A stretch of DNA of 62,000 nucleotides from Acanthaster planci (lineage: Eukaryota; Echinodermata; Asteroidea; Valvatida; Acanthasteridae): assembly GCF_001949145.1 (NCBI RefSeq), contig NW_019091521.1:1-62000 (forward strand), read 5' to 3'. Positions 1 through 11,888 of the stretch are shown in pieces. The position numbers and the translations under genes were made by a program. Position 1 is the stretch's first letter. Each line of letters starts with the position of its first letter. Under the pieces are notes generated by a model that had not been told where the DNA came from, searched no databases, and was given only the letters and a program-made list of their open reading frames with translations.

Positions 1-179
1 GGACCCTTTGACTGGCCGACTGATACTGTGTGCCTTATGAATGCTGGGATATTATGCACATTCCACGTCCTCATTTTTCATGATTACAGGACGGACTAAC
101 ATTGGGTGAATCAAAGACGTGTTTTCAGTTTTATGAACTACAAATTCCTTTTTTGGTAATTTCATATCATGGATCTTAC

Positions 180-3100
180 CTGCTGTAGCTGGTCGGTCGA
201 TACATTCTCGGTCACGAAGGGCATTGGGTTTAACCTCTGGGTTTTCCTTTAAGAGAACAATGCAGCAAGGTACATGTACATGTAGCTCAGCTCAATGAAA
301 TGTCTCTAACCATGCTAACTGTTAGAAGGCAATTTCTCACAAAGGCAGCCAATGCTGGCTGTAAGTTCACAGGGTTCTGAAAAAAGCTTTGCCAGAAAAC
401 AGTTTCACAGTAGAAAGTAGGTTTGCGGTAGCACCATGGACGTATCTCTTTTGTGAGTATTTGTGGTTCTGAAAAGAACCAGTGGTACTCAACGTTTTGA
501 GCAGTATGCTCTGCTCGTCATCAGGAGAAACAGCTTCACATCGTTTTCCTCATCCTGATTCTAAACCATCTGGTTACTTGTCTGCTCAGAACCTGGGCAC
601 AAAAGTGGATTTGTCCACAAAAACTACTTACAATTTGGCCGGGCCCACACTCAGTCTTGCGAATACATTCATTACAGAAGTTGTTCACAGGCATGTACGT
701 CCCAGGATCGCACGGAACACATCTTGAAAAAGAAACGAAACAAAAACCGTGTACACGCTAAGATAAGCATGTAATGTACATGTACTGTTACATGTATCTG
801 ACTGATTTTCACCATCACAGATTTGGTATGGGAATAGACCGTATTCGCGGCATCCCCAATTTCAGTCGTATTCCCCAACGTAGTGTATTGATTTGAAAAT
901 GTTAAATTCCAAGAACGTGACAATATTGTAAGATTTCATTCCGACCCCCAAAAACACCTGGTACCACCCCATTACGGGTACCAAATTGTTACTGTATGTT
1001 CAGGAATACCACTGAAATTGGTGACGCTGTAAATACGATCTATTGGTGACAAGTTCTCATGCAGCACATCTCTAGGGCTCTACAATGTGTATTTGGTCAA
1101 GAATGTAAAGGGTACTTGAAATGTTCCATTACCCTGTTATCATGGAAGGCTGACTACATGTACCGTAGGTACAATGTATCGGAGCAGTTGCCAGTAACTC
1201 AGATGGTTACTACAAAAGACATTCCAACTTCCATCTCCAAGTGGGAAATGAAAAGAACTGCATTCGGAGTCTGCTATTAAAGAAAGTACTGTACACAAAC
1301 ATGCACTACCTCGGCTACAGACAACAACGCGTCGCACCAGCAGACCAACGCACTGACGCGGAAGCATCTTTTGATGGTGCATATTAACTCTAGGACAATG
1401 ATCGCGTGGCCAAATCTTTCCTGTTCAAATGTTTTATCCCATTCCCCCCACCTCGACTTTTGAGAAATAGGGAGATACTGTATATGTGCATAGAAACCTA
1501 CATTTCGTCCATGTCCACTTGACCATTACACTCAGGCTGGGCCACTTTCAGGCGTCTTCCTGGTATACACAGATTGACGTCTTGGGAGACGCAGCTGTAG
1601 TGAAACTGAAGTGGGTCTGCTGGATTGTCGCACTGTTCAAACCAGAATTAGCATAGGAATTAAACCCTGTCCAGTGTATGAATTTCGTGTATTATACCCC
1701 AACACAGTTCACCCATTCACTGGTCCGTGAACTGGGAGGATATTTGTACGGGACATGTAGGTGCATACACTTGAGGCACAAAGATGTGCCACTGACATGA
1801 CTAGACGGGTACATGTGCATGTATTTCACAAAACACAAAGTAAAATTGATGAAAATAATCACTGAAAAAATAAGAATCACGGACTGATTTATCCCTCTTT
1901 CCCCATATTTATAAATGGGAAAAAAACCAGTGATGGGTTGGTGTTTTGTACTACATAATCATTCAAGGCAGACTCTGCCTTCGGCTCAGTTCATCATCAT
2001 CACCAGGCTCCAGCCCTCTACAGTTTTAAATTTCCTCCATCACATTTTTTATCGTCTTATTAAAAAGTACAACAGGTCCAAACAGAATGTACAGTATTAC
2101 ACATGTGGTGTCCCATAGTATCCAAACCAAATCACCCATCATCTTAATAAGTGATTTTGAATGATCTAGGAGCATTTGGGTGTAGGTATTGAAGCTGTTT
2201 ATGGTGATACAAGTACATGTATGTACAGTGCATGTATGTGTACATGTACATAGATGAGAGTGGAAATTACCCATGTATATTTGGCATGTTTGGGGGTCTT
2301 TAAATGCAGTTAATCTTCAAAGCACCAAATCCTAGTGAATTTATTAGGTGCTTGCTTGCAGAATAATGGATGTAATGCAAAATTGCTGAGTAACTAGGCA
2401 AGAAAACCTATGACATCTTGAAATCCTGATTTGGACCTCCAGTAGCAAACATGACGAAGCTACCGAGCACATGGCCAATAGTCAACATGTGAGCAAGGCA
2501 TCCTAAGCAGATTCAGTTAGTTTGTCGAACAAATGCAGATACAGCGTCCAGAACTACTGACAAAACATGCACATGTAATTGCCTGGTCTGAATTGCTAAA
2601 AGACGTGCTTTCCAAGGAGGCTGTCTAAACCTGGTTAGCTGATATGGTAAGGTGGCACAAACATATCAACAAGTCAACAGCTCTTTACAGGATTTCTGCT
2701 TGAACTGATGACAAAGTTTTTACTAAACATCGACTCTTATTGGCTAACGCTTCAGGGCAGGACAAATAAAATTTGCATGTCCATGTACTGGGTATGAAAT
2801 ACATGTACCATTTCTGAGCCATGGGCTCCATTCAAAAGACTACTAAAACCTGACTGTATGAGTTTCTATTTGTCACTCTTCAGTTCATTCCAAAAAAAAA
2901 CTTCAAACTTGTTTTTGCGAGTAAAGCTGCATTTTTCTCCACGTTTCACAGTATCAAAACTTGCAACCTGGAGCGACATCCAACATGGACATGAACATGT
3001 AAATGAATGCAAAGACACAAACCTACAGCCCTACATGTACATAACAAGTTCTTAAAATTAAAATAACTCTTAACTAACAGCTCATTAAAATAGTACATGA

Positions 3101-3575
3101 AGTCTTCTGGGTCAAATCAGTTTTGATACAAATCAAGGCTGGACCATTTCTGTTTGCAGGCAGGGTAAGGTTTGACTTGAGGCAAAGTAACTTAGAGACA
3201 CACAACGAAGGATTAAGAAGGTTCAAAGCCATCCAAAGCAACGCCCCTTCTCCATGCAGTACATGTAGATAAGCAATTAGTTTTGTGTGCTCTGGCGCAA
3301 GTTAGAATCTCTCTCACATCCCTCATACCATTATTTTAAATGTTGCTGACCTGTTGTAGAATTCTGGGTCACACAAACGTGCATGCTGAAGTAATTATCT
3401 ACGCTTTGCGGGGGCAAAAAGTCCCACTTACACATGTAGGTTTGACATGTTTTAGTATCGTGGATGGCTTACTCTCATTTACACGATGACAACTTACCTG
3501 CTCAGATGCAGTTGCATGTGCCAAAGTTACTACACCTGCCAGCATGGCCAGTGCCTTCAGGTTTGTCTTTGCCAT
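180..3575 (-). CDS. TNF-receptor-like gene 1, 5' part only (signal peptide and cysteine-rich ectodomain)
   Basis: Putative type I cell-surface receptor of the TNFR superfamily, cut by the window edge. Four exons read on the minus strand. 3575-3498 is the start exon: ATG, 26 codons, lysine then a hydrophobic LKALAMLAGVVTLAHA core typical of a signal peptide, donor CAG|gtaagt. 1632-1502 has four cysteines. 722-632 holds CVPC, GTYM, FCNEC and TECGPGQ. 246-180 begins ENPEVKPNALRDREC. Splice phases are 0, 2, 0 and 1, and all joins keep one frame. The 91-bp exon equals in length, and closely resembles, exons at 35793-35703 and 54433-54343, so this is a paralogue of the two TNFR-like genes further right. 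Stalk, membrane and cytoplasmic exons must lie beyond base 1, so a death domain cannot be confirmed here. Function as a receptor is inferred from family features; the ligand is unknown. Confidence 0.8.
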
Positions 3576-4172
3576 CTTACTGGATGATGAGAAACCTGGT
3601 GTTGAACAGGACAATTTATTTTTGTCAAATGACAATATTTTGCAGGCATCTGCAGTACTTGTTTACACTTCCAGGAGCCGACAGACAAATAAATGGGATA
3701 GACTTGTGATACTAGAATCATGGGACTACGTTCACATCCATACTTTCTGCAAGATGCTACCAGTAAAATGGAATTATTCCTTCTCAAGTCAGAAGGCATT
3801 TGCAGGAAAACCGGGACTGAATTTACTGGCGGTGAGGCTCACTCAAAGTTAGTCAAAAACAGACAAAATATCACCAGATTTGTTCTACTATGAGTGACAG
3901 AAGAGCCCGCTGAGGCCTCAATATCAAACATGTAAGGGGATAGTCACTTACAGATTCTACTACATGTACATGTAAATGATTGCTGAAAAAGTTCATCCCC
4001 GTAGATGTTGACTCCATTTACCGGTATGTTACGAGGCACAAGCCAGTGACTGATTTGTCAAAAAAATTGACAATTTCTCCTAATACTGATAGGGCTGTGT
4101 GGAATATCACAATAGTTGATTGAGTCTGAAGTACTGAACTGACATGTGTTACAGAAAAGTTCAAGTTGTTAC

Positions 4173-5073
4173 CTCTGAATAACAGAGAAATGGTCCAGGC
4201 TGACACCCATCCTCTGCTGGCAAATTGACCAAAACCAAGCTCGGCGATAACCATCAGGCCAACAGTGAGTGACATGATGGTGTACGGTATTAAGAAAGCA
4301 CCTACCAATGTTGAATTGAAAGAGACCTTCTATGTTAGGAAAAAAGGGAGATTAAGTTTGTATATTGTTAATGTCAAAAACAGTACAAAATTAATCTTGT
4401 ACATGTAAGTATCATCTCATGAGCAGTGGCTTACGTTTGTGCTGGGAACTACACAAGAATTGTGAAGGGGATAGCTTTATGGAAATTTGAAAAAGGGAGG
4501 GGGTGTTGACACCATTTGACACGGGGGGGGGCAATGCTCATCTCTGTACATTTTGCATTCCTGTGGAACGTTAGATCAAAACGGTGTATGATTTTAAACA
4601 ATCATTCTCCATTTTTGAATCCTGTTGCAGACATTTTGGTTGTTGAGAAGTCAGAAAAGTTCTTAATGATCCACCTAAATTTTTCTCAACACAAAAAAGT
4701 GGGGAATGAGTCCCCAGTTAAAAAGTAAGGGGGGATTTATACCTATTGGGCCAGGATTTCCATTTATAGATGAGAGAAAAGAAGGATAATTTGTCGAAAC
4801 AACGCTAAATACAAACATCGTTTAAGTTTTTTAATTACCTCTGCCACTGTTGTAACACAAGTAGGGGAAACGCCAGACATTACCGAGACCTACAGCATAC
4901 CAAATGCAGGATAGGAGGAAGTCAACCTTGTTCCCCCAACCTTCCCCCTGTTCTGCATCATCTGGCGTATCTACTGATACTGGGTTGGAGCTCTGAGGAG
5001 GAGGTAGCGGCTTTGAGACAGACATCTTCTCCAACTCATCAAACTTGATCATCTTGACGACAGGACCTTTGAT
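4173..5073 (-). CDS. SLC6 sodium/chloride-dependent transporter, N-terminal fragment (two exons)
   Basis: Exon 5073-4839 (acceptor CAG, donor GAG|gtaatt) encodes a polar N-terminus, then [20 protein letters not shown] and [13 protein letters not shown]. This is the TM1 signature of SLC6 neurotransmitter, amino-acid and glycine transporters, with the ion-site segment [10 protein letters not shown]. Exon 4301-4173 continues in frame with [32 protein letters not shown] and ends FRG, which is TM2 and the following loop. Two changes look unusual: W in place of the usual glycine (SCIGYAVGL) and SGRG in place of GGG. No exon for TM3 onward is visible between 4173 and the start of TNFR-like gene 1 at 3575. 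The piece may be a truncated duplicate, or the gene may continue on the far side of that receptor. The upstream start exon is not identified; an in-frame ATG occurs inside the first exon. Substrate cannot be assigned. Confidence 0.82.
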
Positions 5074-6844
5074 CTGGTGATGCAAGCAATTTTTTGTCCA
5101 AAGAAGCAATACATTCCTACAACTCATTGCTATGCATTGCTTAATGAGCTGTGGAAACCTTTAATCTATTAGAAGTCCACCTTACAATGATTTTAAAATG
5201 TTTTGAGTGATAGGTTGACCTTTATGTGATTGATCAATTTTACTGCATGATTTTTTCAATAATTCCGCCAACAACCAATTGTCTTTTATTTCTACATGTA
5301 CTTTCGTGTTGTGTTGTGAAAGATTGTTTAAAAAAGGAGAAGTAAAGTTGAAAATGTTATCCAGAATCAACCAATTGCGCAGAGCAATCAGGTGAACTGT
5401 AAATTAGAAAGAAAAGGCGATTGGCTACTGCTAGAATTATCAGCTACATAATTAAGCAGAAAGATTGACACATCACACAAACATTAAGCAATCACACAAA
5501 TCAACTGATACGGCCCAAAATGTGTCTAGCTGCTGTACAAACCTAACAGCTTCCTTGCTTCTTTATGGGTCTTGGGCATGACCAACTATCAAAAGCAAAA
5601 CATGTACTTGTGACTAAGAAACTTGACAGGTACAATGGCAAAAACGCAAGAAAAAATCAACCTGAAATTAATGCAGAGAAGAATCAGTTTTGCTGACAGA
5701 GGAAATTTGATTTAATAGCTTTCTTACACCAGTGAATCATTTCATCACAAAAATCTGATTCCAAAACCCTATAGCAGGGAGTCCAGCGAAACGGCACCTC
5801 TAAATTTTATATCTGAAAGCATGTACATGAGAAAGTGTTGTTTTCAATAAATGATTTCTGCCTTTTTTTGTGCATCAAATTCTATGTTTTAAAAAGCGAA
5901 GAACAGAAATTTGTGTCTGTTTACATTGAGTTTTGGGTGTAAAGTATGATAAAAATAATGTAAGATCGGAGCCACTCACACTCCGTCAACAACTGTGTGC
6001 GGCCATCTTTGTTCATTGTCATGGGGCATAGTCTCGTCTAAGCCTAATAATATCTCGTGAGATTCAACTGGGTTTAGAACGATGATGTCATCATCTTGGA
6101 GAGCTTAAAATACTCTTTCATTTGATGTATGACTCAAGGCATTTGACTAAAAAGCACTGTCAAGCCTTACTTTTGTTTGTGAAGACTATAAAAGGTAACA
6201 AAAAATGTGCATTTTTCTGTTGAAAATCCCCCCAAAAACATGTATTTTAAGGAATTGATGAAAAATATATATGAAACAGTGTTTTTTGGGAAGCTTGAAA
6301 TTTCAGGAAGAAAAGGAAGTTGTTGTTTTGTCAAAATTGATGTCGAACTGATGCTGAACAACCCTTTTGTATTGGCATGATGTCGCGCAACTGAGCACAT
6401 GTACAACAGATTGATGCATGGTGCACCAAGATGCAAATAAGAAGAGCATAAACCACATGTTGTTTCAATCAAATGTTAGCAAAAGACCCTGTCAAACACG
6501 AACAGATTTAAAGTAACTTATGATACCTGACAGAATTGGTCCCCAATTTTTAAAGCTATTTATTGATGATGCTTAAGTGATCTTTCACAAATCACTAAAA
6601 ATTTCAAGCCCAACTCAACTGTCCTGCTACTGTATACATGAACATGTATCCTATCCTATGTTCATTATTGAGAAAGTTTTCCATAATAAAAGATATTGTT
6701 TACTCTACACTTCTTCTGTGACTTAACTACAGATCTTAGTCCAACTCTGGCATCTGGAAGTGGAACCGATGAGGAACAAGACTCCATGTGATTCAAATAC
6801 ATTGATGAAAATAAAACTTGTGTCTACTCTCAAAAAGAAATGCT
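5074..6844. other. Intergenic stretch with no supported gene
   Basis: Upstream flank of the SLC6 fragment. Only short, domain-free open frames are seen. A minus-strand ATG at 6022 followed by a possible donor near 5977 was considered as a transporter start exon, but its splice phase does not fit. No repeat with clear borders is visible. Confidence 0.5.
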
Positions 6845-7987
6845 GGTCAAGTCCTCCTCGAGTCATGTCGTCCCCGGGTCAAGTCGTCCCTGGATCAAAT
6901 CATCCCTAGGTCAAGTCATCCCCGGGTCAGTCGTGCCTGAGCCTCAACTCATCCCCAAGTCAACTCGTCTCCTAGTCAAGTCATCTCCCATATAAATAAT
7001 TACATTATATTTATAATTTTACCGCAGTAATTTATTTTTTTTTTGGGGGGGAGAAATTTATCTTCTTTTTACTTATCAACTTTTTTTTACTGGGGTAAAT
7101 GGGCGGGGGGTAATTTAATTTATTTTTTCTTTTCAAGTTTTCACTGGGGTAATTTATTTTTTCTTATTCTTTTATTAGGATATTTTTCTTATTTAAGTTA
7201 TTTATCTTCTTTAATAATAATCATATGTTAATAATCAGACAGAGACTGAATTATCTCTGAAAGAGTCGGCTGGTTTGACAATTCAGGCCCGGTTTGTCTA
7301 CAGTGATGGTCCAGAGTGACGCTTGCATTTGGCGAGAGAGACCAGAAGTCCTCAGCTTGCCCACTGGTAGCACTCCCAGAGCAGAAACAGCTGCCCCTAC
7401 ATTCTTCGAACGTTCTTCGTAGAACGAAGAGCAAAGAACTTGCTAAATTTCTCCACCTTTCCATTATCCATTATAAGAATAATGAACAAAATAACGAACA
7501 AACCCAACTTAAACCTCTTAAGACAACCTGATTTTTCCTAGTTATTCAAAATAACTAAAATTCATTTCCGCATTACTGATTTCAGAAAGTTATTTAAATA
7601 AACTGGAAATGACTAGCCTACTGGAAGATTTGAAATTCAAAGATGTTCAAATTGTTTTGACAATTCAAAGAATAGGCCTATGTACTGTTACATTGGCAAA
7701 CACCAGGAATCGCCCTTTGAACTAGTAGTGTGGCACGTCTTCGCCACCATAGATTTAAAAAACCACCAGCTAGCTGCGTAGAACGAATGAAAATTGTGAA
7801 TGAATGAATACGTGTACATGTGAATGGGATGGATGTACTCTATATGTACAAGTCTCTGTCTTGTTTTTCTTTCTCTTCTACGTGTTGATGTACCCAATTG
7901 GAAAATTCACAGATAACACTTGGGGGGTGACTTGACCCAGGGACGACTTGACCAAGGGACGACTTGACCCAGGGACGACTTGACCCA
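6845..7987. mobile_element. Foldback-type element with inverted 16-bp minisatellite arrays
   Basis: The left end (6845-6990) holds about nine degenerate copies of a unit like GGTCAAGTCGTCCC. The right end (7927-7987) holds about four copies of its reverse complement, acgacttgacccaggg. The roughly 0.94 kb between is partly T-rich low-complexity DNA (7020-7200) with a repeated ACTGGGGTAA motif and has no convincing coding frame. Arrays in opposite orientation at the two ends are the layout of foldback or subterminal-repeat non-autonomous transposons. No target-site duplication was found, so the exact borders are uncertain. Confidence 0.55.
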
Positions 7988-9387
7988 TTTCCTCAAAAAG
8001 TGACTGACAAATTACACCTAAGCCTAATTTTAAAAACAAAAAAATTCACAACTTCACTATAGTATACTAACAGCTATTAGTATTGAGCGAAATTTTATAT
8101 CATTTGATTTCTTTTGAAATTCTCTTTCCAATGGTGGTACCATGCATTCCTCCATGATGGTACCACTATGTTTGTGGGGATCAAACAAAAAAACCTGAAA
8201 AGTGCCGGATCCCTACCTAGCGCTTGTACGATGAGCCACACAGAGCAGGCCGATGTCGGACAGTGGAAGCAGGCTATGACTTTGAGAGTTCTCGAAGTAG
8301 GCCTACCGATATCGGGCCGCTAGTATGACTACGACAAGAGTCACTATTTTCCTATAAATCCAAAATACAAATAGGACCTACAATGGCTTTGGCCTAGTCC
8401 TGTTTTAGGGCCGCGCCTAACTTCAAACGCAATCAACACTTGTAAGTATGAGTGATGACTATATGGCGGATCACTGATGCCCTGCCCAACTAATGACCAG
8501 TCGTGTTCTCACTGAAGATTACCAACGGTATTACACACCAACGTTCAGCGTCCACGGTAACTTTACCAGTATTAAAGTACACTCACAACATGTACACCTG
8601 CAGCTGTAATGCGGCGCGAGGCGCCATACGATCCTTGAGCACGCATTACCCGACGTTAGGTGTAGACCAAATAAAATATTAAACATTCTTACTTCAAAAA
8701 TGAGAAGAAATACTCACAAGTTTCAAAGATATTCAAGACACATATGAAAAATGTCAAATCAAAGCTCACTTCCTCATCTTTCATTTTCCTTTAAAATTTG
8801 AAGATACTGCTCTCAGGAAGAAATCCCCTAAAAACAGTCGTGAGGCCCATCGCCATTTTGAAAAATTATGCCTACGCTATATAGCAAAATAGAACGAATA
8901 TTAGGGCCCCGTTTTGTCCGATTCTTTCAGAAATACAAGCTGGCAGTCATGCATGCTCCTAGATTTCACCCTATTTAAAAAAAAACCAGGCTTACGTACT
9001 ACGAAATGCTCTAATAGCTGGAATTATACAGCTAAAATCGTGATTCGGTCCCCGCATCGCGCAGCTCAGACTATTTTGCCTGCAAAATTTTCATATTATG
9101 ACGTAGGTCTGGTTCCCCGCGCTCTAAAATGAAAGCGCATTGAATGTGCCTTGAACCTCAAAACCAAAGATAATATGCGCGGCGCCGCGTACAAGTCTTT
9201 GCTCTAAACCAGTTGGCCCACGTATCAAAAGGGGAATTCCCCGTCGTTGCATGATTACGAAATCAGTGTAGAATCGAAAGAATGAAGTCTACAGATCTTC
9301 ATCATGAACATGATAAATTCAAGTCACACTTACAGTAAGCATGTTCAGTTCGTGAGTCCCATAGACGTTGAAGGTTATTTTTCTCCT
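7988..9387. other. Intergenic stretch with no supported gene
   Basis: No domain-bearing open frame, RNA gene or bordered repeat recognised. A missing first exon of the selenocysteine lyase could lie here or further right, but no candidate with a matching splice phase was convincing. Confidence 0.4.
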
Positions 9388-9690
9388 GGGGGTAGGGCAG
9401 TGGGTCCCACCATGGCATGGATGGTGGAGGAAGCTACACGGTGGTTACACGCATGCATGGTATGCACGTATGTGCGTAGCCCCACTAGTAACACCATGGA
9501 GGAAGGAACACAAACACTGAGCATGGTTTTATTCCTCCATGCACTGAGTGTGGCACGGACTCTCACAGTCCTGGAGTGGGAGTGAGAGTCCGTGCCACAC
9601 TAGTGGGGCTGTGCACGTACATGTACATGATTGCTACGTGCATACGTGGGAGTGGACACACATGCCCTACCCCCAACACTGCCCCCCCCA
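9388..9690. mobile_element. Long imperfect palindrome (MITE-like)
   Basis: The centre is a perfect 19-bp stem, GTGTGGCACGGACTCTCAC at 9548-9566 and its reverse complement at 9582-9600, around a 15-base loop. Outward, the arms continue imperfectly: GCCCCACTAGT near 9480 against ACTAGTGGGGC near 9600, and GGGGGTAGGGCA near 9390 against TGCCCTACCCCC near 9662. Total length is about 300 bp with no coding potential. Consistent with a foldback MITE; a strong cruciform or hairpin former. Confidence 0.6.
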
Positions 9691-10431
9691 CCGCAAGTTT
9701 GAAACTACCGTGAATTTTTTGGTAGTGGATCGATAGCTTCATCAGAAATATAAGCATGATAAGCCTAATCGCTAAATAGGCCTGTAGTCTAGCTGTAATG
9801 CATGAGTGATTTTGCATGATGGTAGAAGGTATCACAGGAAGGAGAAAGGAGAAAACATTTTCCTGTTTTCCTTCCCACATTGCCCTTCAAGTTCAACTAC
9901 TATTGTGCAAAATTAGCCATGTGGCTTAACTTGTGCAGTGGGTTGTTTCGTAGCTTGTGTTGAACTTTCAAATTCTTACCATGACTGTGTGGCGAACAAA
10001 GTCATGTAAGTGCTGTAGTTGTGATGGCAAACTGTAGGACTTCATAATACATGAATTGCCAATTTTAACATATGGTTTGCGATAGTTTTAGAACTATTTC
10101 CAAGGATGAACTTGGAAGTTTTAGAACCTTTCTTGAGCCTTCCTTACCATTAATTGATTTCACTCAAAATAGCTCGTACCCTGAATCAGAATCCTGATTT
10201 CACCTCCAAAATGGTCCTTAAACTTAATAGCACACGGCCAGAGAATTCAGTGGCAATTTGAAATTCGGATGATGGTGGTAAGTATTCTTACATTCTGGAA
10301 AAAGAAGAGAGATTTCTCCTTCAAATTGGAAACTCTTCTGTTGCTGAGCTTGAATTCAAAGTTTCATCTTTTTATTGTGCAATTCAACTGTATGCAAATG
10401 ACAGGTAGAATTTGGAGGAGTTCCAGTCAAC

Positions 10432-10560
10432 TCAGCCCAAAATAAACTTGGTTTGGAGTCAGTGCAGTTTCAAGTCGTCTTGGTCCCAAGTCAACTCGGT
10501 CCCAGGTCATGCAGGTCAACTCTGTCCCAGGTTAACCTGAGTCCCAATTCAATCAGTCCC
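10432..10560. repeat. Degenerate tandem array related to the 6845/7987 arrays
   Basis: Successive units such as CCCAAGTCAACTCGGT and CCCAGGTCA recur every 15-18 bases. The core (GTCAAGTCGT / GGTCCCA) resembles the 16-bp unit of the foldback element to the left. Possibly a solitary end of the same element family. Confidence 0.45.
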
Positions 10561-11194
10561 TATGGGGAAACTGTACACAAAGTAGGAGTTCATCCTTCAT
10601 GTGGTCCCTACAGGGAACGTTAATCTAGAAATGGGCACCATGCCGCACATCAGCTTTGTCAGCCTTTTGTTTTCAACTCAAGCGGTGATTGGGGAATTGA
10701 AGATGCATGCTTCTCTGGCATTTCTCTGTTTGCCAAATGTGCATGTATCTGATGCAGATATGTCAAAAGTTTCTTGCTGTGATCGTCCTCTCGATGCAGT
10801 GTGAGATATGGCGGGTTTCCGACTCATGTCGTCTAACATACTGAGGAGAAAAAGAAATGCTTGGAACAAGAAAACGTGAAAAGCAACTTTTTTTCATATA
10901 ATGCAGTTTTTTGTTTCCTCTTTGAAAACACCTCAGCTACATGTAGGACACCTTCCCAAGGTATAGAGAAGCTTTATTGTACAATAAATTATCAACAATT
11001 TATTGAGTGGGCAACCGTTAACAAAAAAATACCACATACTGTCTGGGTGATCTCTCGTTCATGTAGAGTCTTAAACTTTTATTCTGTTTTTTTTACATTT
11101 ACATGTAATTGTCACGATTGAGTTTTAGGTTTTGGTGGGCAGGTCTTGTAGAACATTCTTCCTGAATGTAGGTATACTTTTTTGGCAAAAAAAT

Positions 11195-11275
11195 TTGATA
11201 GCTAAACTTAGAATCAAACCTACTCTGGGAGCATATCTCGTGATCCTTAGACCACAGACCCTACTTTAAAGTACT
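11195..11275 (-). repeat. Possible tRNA-derived SINE fragment
   Basis: On the minus strand TGGTCTAAGG (box A-like) is followed about 30 bases later by AGGTTTGATTC (box B-like), the split RNA polymerase III promoter spacing seen in tRNA-derived SINEs. The sequence does not fold as an intact tRNA by eye. Degenerate copy, moderate to low certainty. Confidence 0.35.
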
Positions 11276-11280
11276 GGTAA

Positions 11281-11352
11281 TTTAACCCTAACCCCCTAGG
11301 GTATATGTAAAATCGTATTGAAATCGGAGGATTTGGGACTGTTAGGATTAAT
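11281..11352. repeat. Short TTAACCCTAAC-ended palindromic repeat, copy 1
   Basis: About 70 bases starting TTTAACCCTAACCCCCTAGG and ending GGGACTGTTAGGATTAAT. The ends are inverted repeats. Related copies occur at 36511, 36663 and 52990. Confidence 0.5.
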
Positions 11353-11888
11353 AAGGAAAAAAGGAAAAATATATTTCTACAAAACAAATAAAACCCACTA
11401 AATTAAGAATTTAAGAAGAAAATCATTAAAATATACAAAATCAAAATGGTTAACTGTATGTTCTTAAAAACAGAGATAAACAAAAAGCACATGCATTTCA
11501 GTTAAACGTGAGCAGAAAAATGGACGTCTAGTAACTAAAAATAGGTTTAAAACTTACTAAAACAATTCAGAAACAGCAGTAAAAAATTTGATTAAAATCG
11601 CATATACAATAAAAAAAAATCTTTCTAATTTGTGGTCATGGAAACTTGTTTTGAAAAAGGGAAGTGAAGTCAGCAATCATATATGACTGACAGATCACAC
11701 AAACCAATGCTGATTGACCAATTACACCCATCAGTAACAGTACAAAGTCAAATTTAGCAGGGAAGATGTTGTTCAAAGTGTTTACCTTCATGTAAAAACA
11801 CTTGAAGTATAGAGTAAAGTAAAGCGTTGTCACTGCATTGTAATCTTTGATTGTATGCTGTTATGGAGTTATTCTGTTTGATTTCCAG

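Noticed and set aside
5977-6022. Minus-strand ATG with donor GAGT|gtgagt as start exon of the SLC6 fragment
   Set aside because: Ends in phase 1, while the exon at 5073 needs phase 0.
8231-8300. Plus-strand ATG (MSHTEQADVGQ…) as first exon of SCLY
   Set aside because: The available donor leaves phase 0, but the next exon needs two bases carried over; no similarity to known SCLY N-termini.
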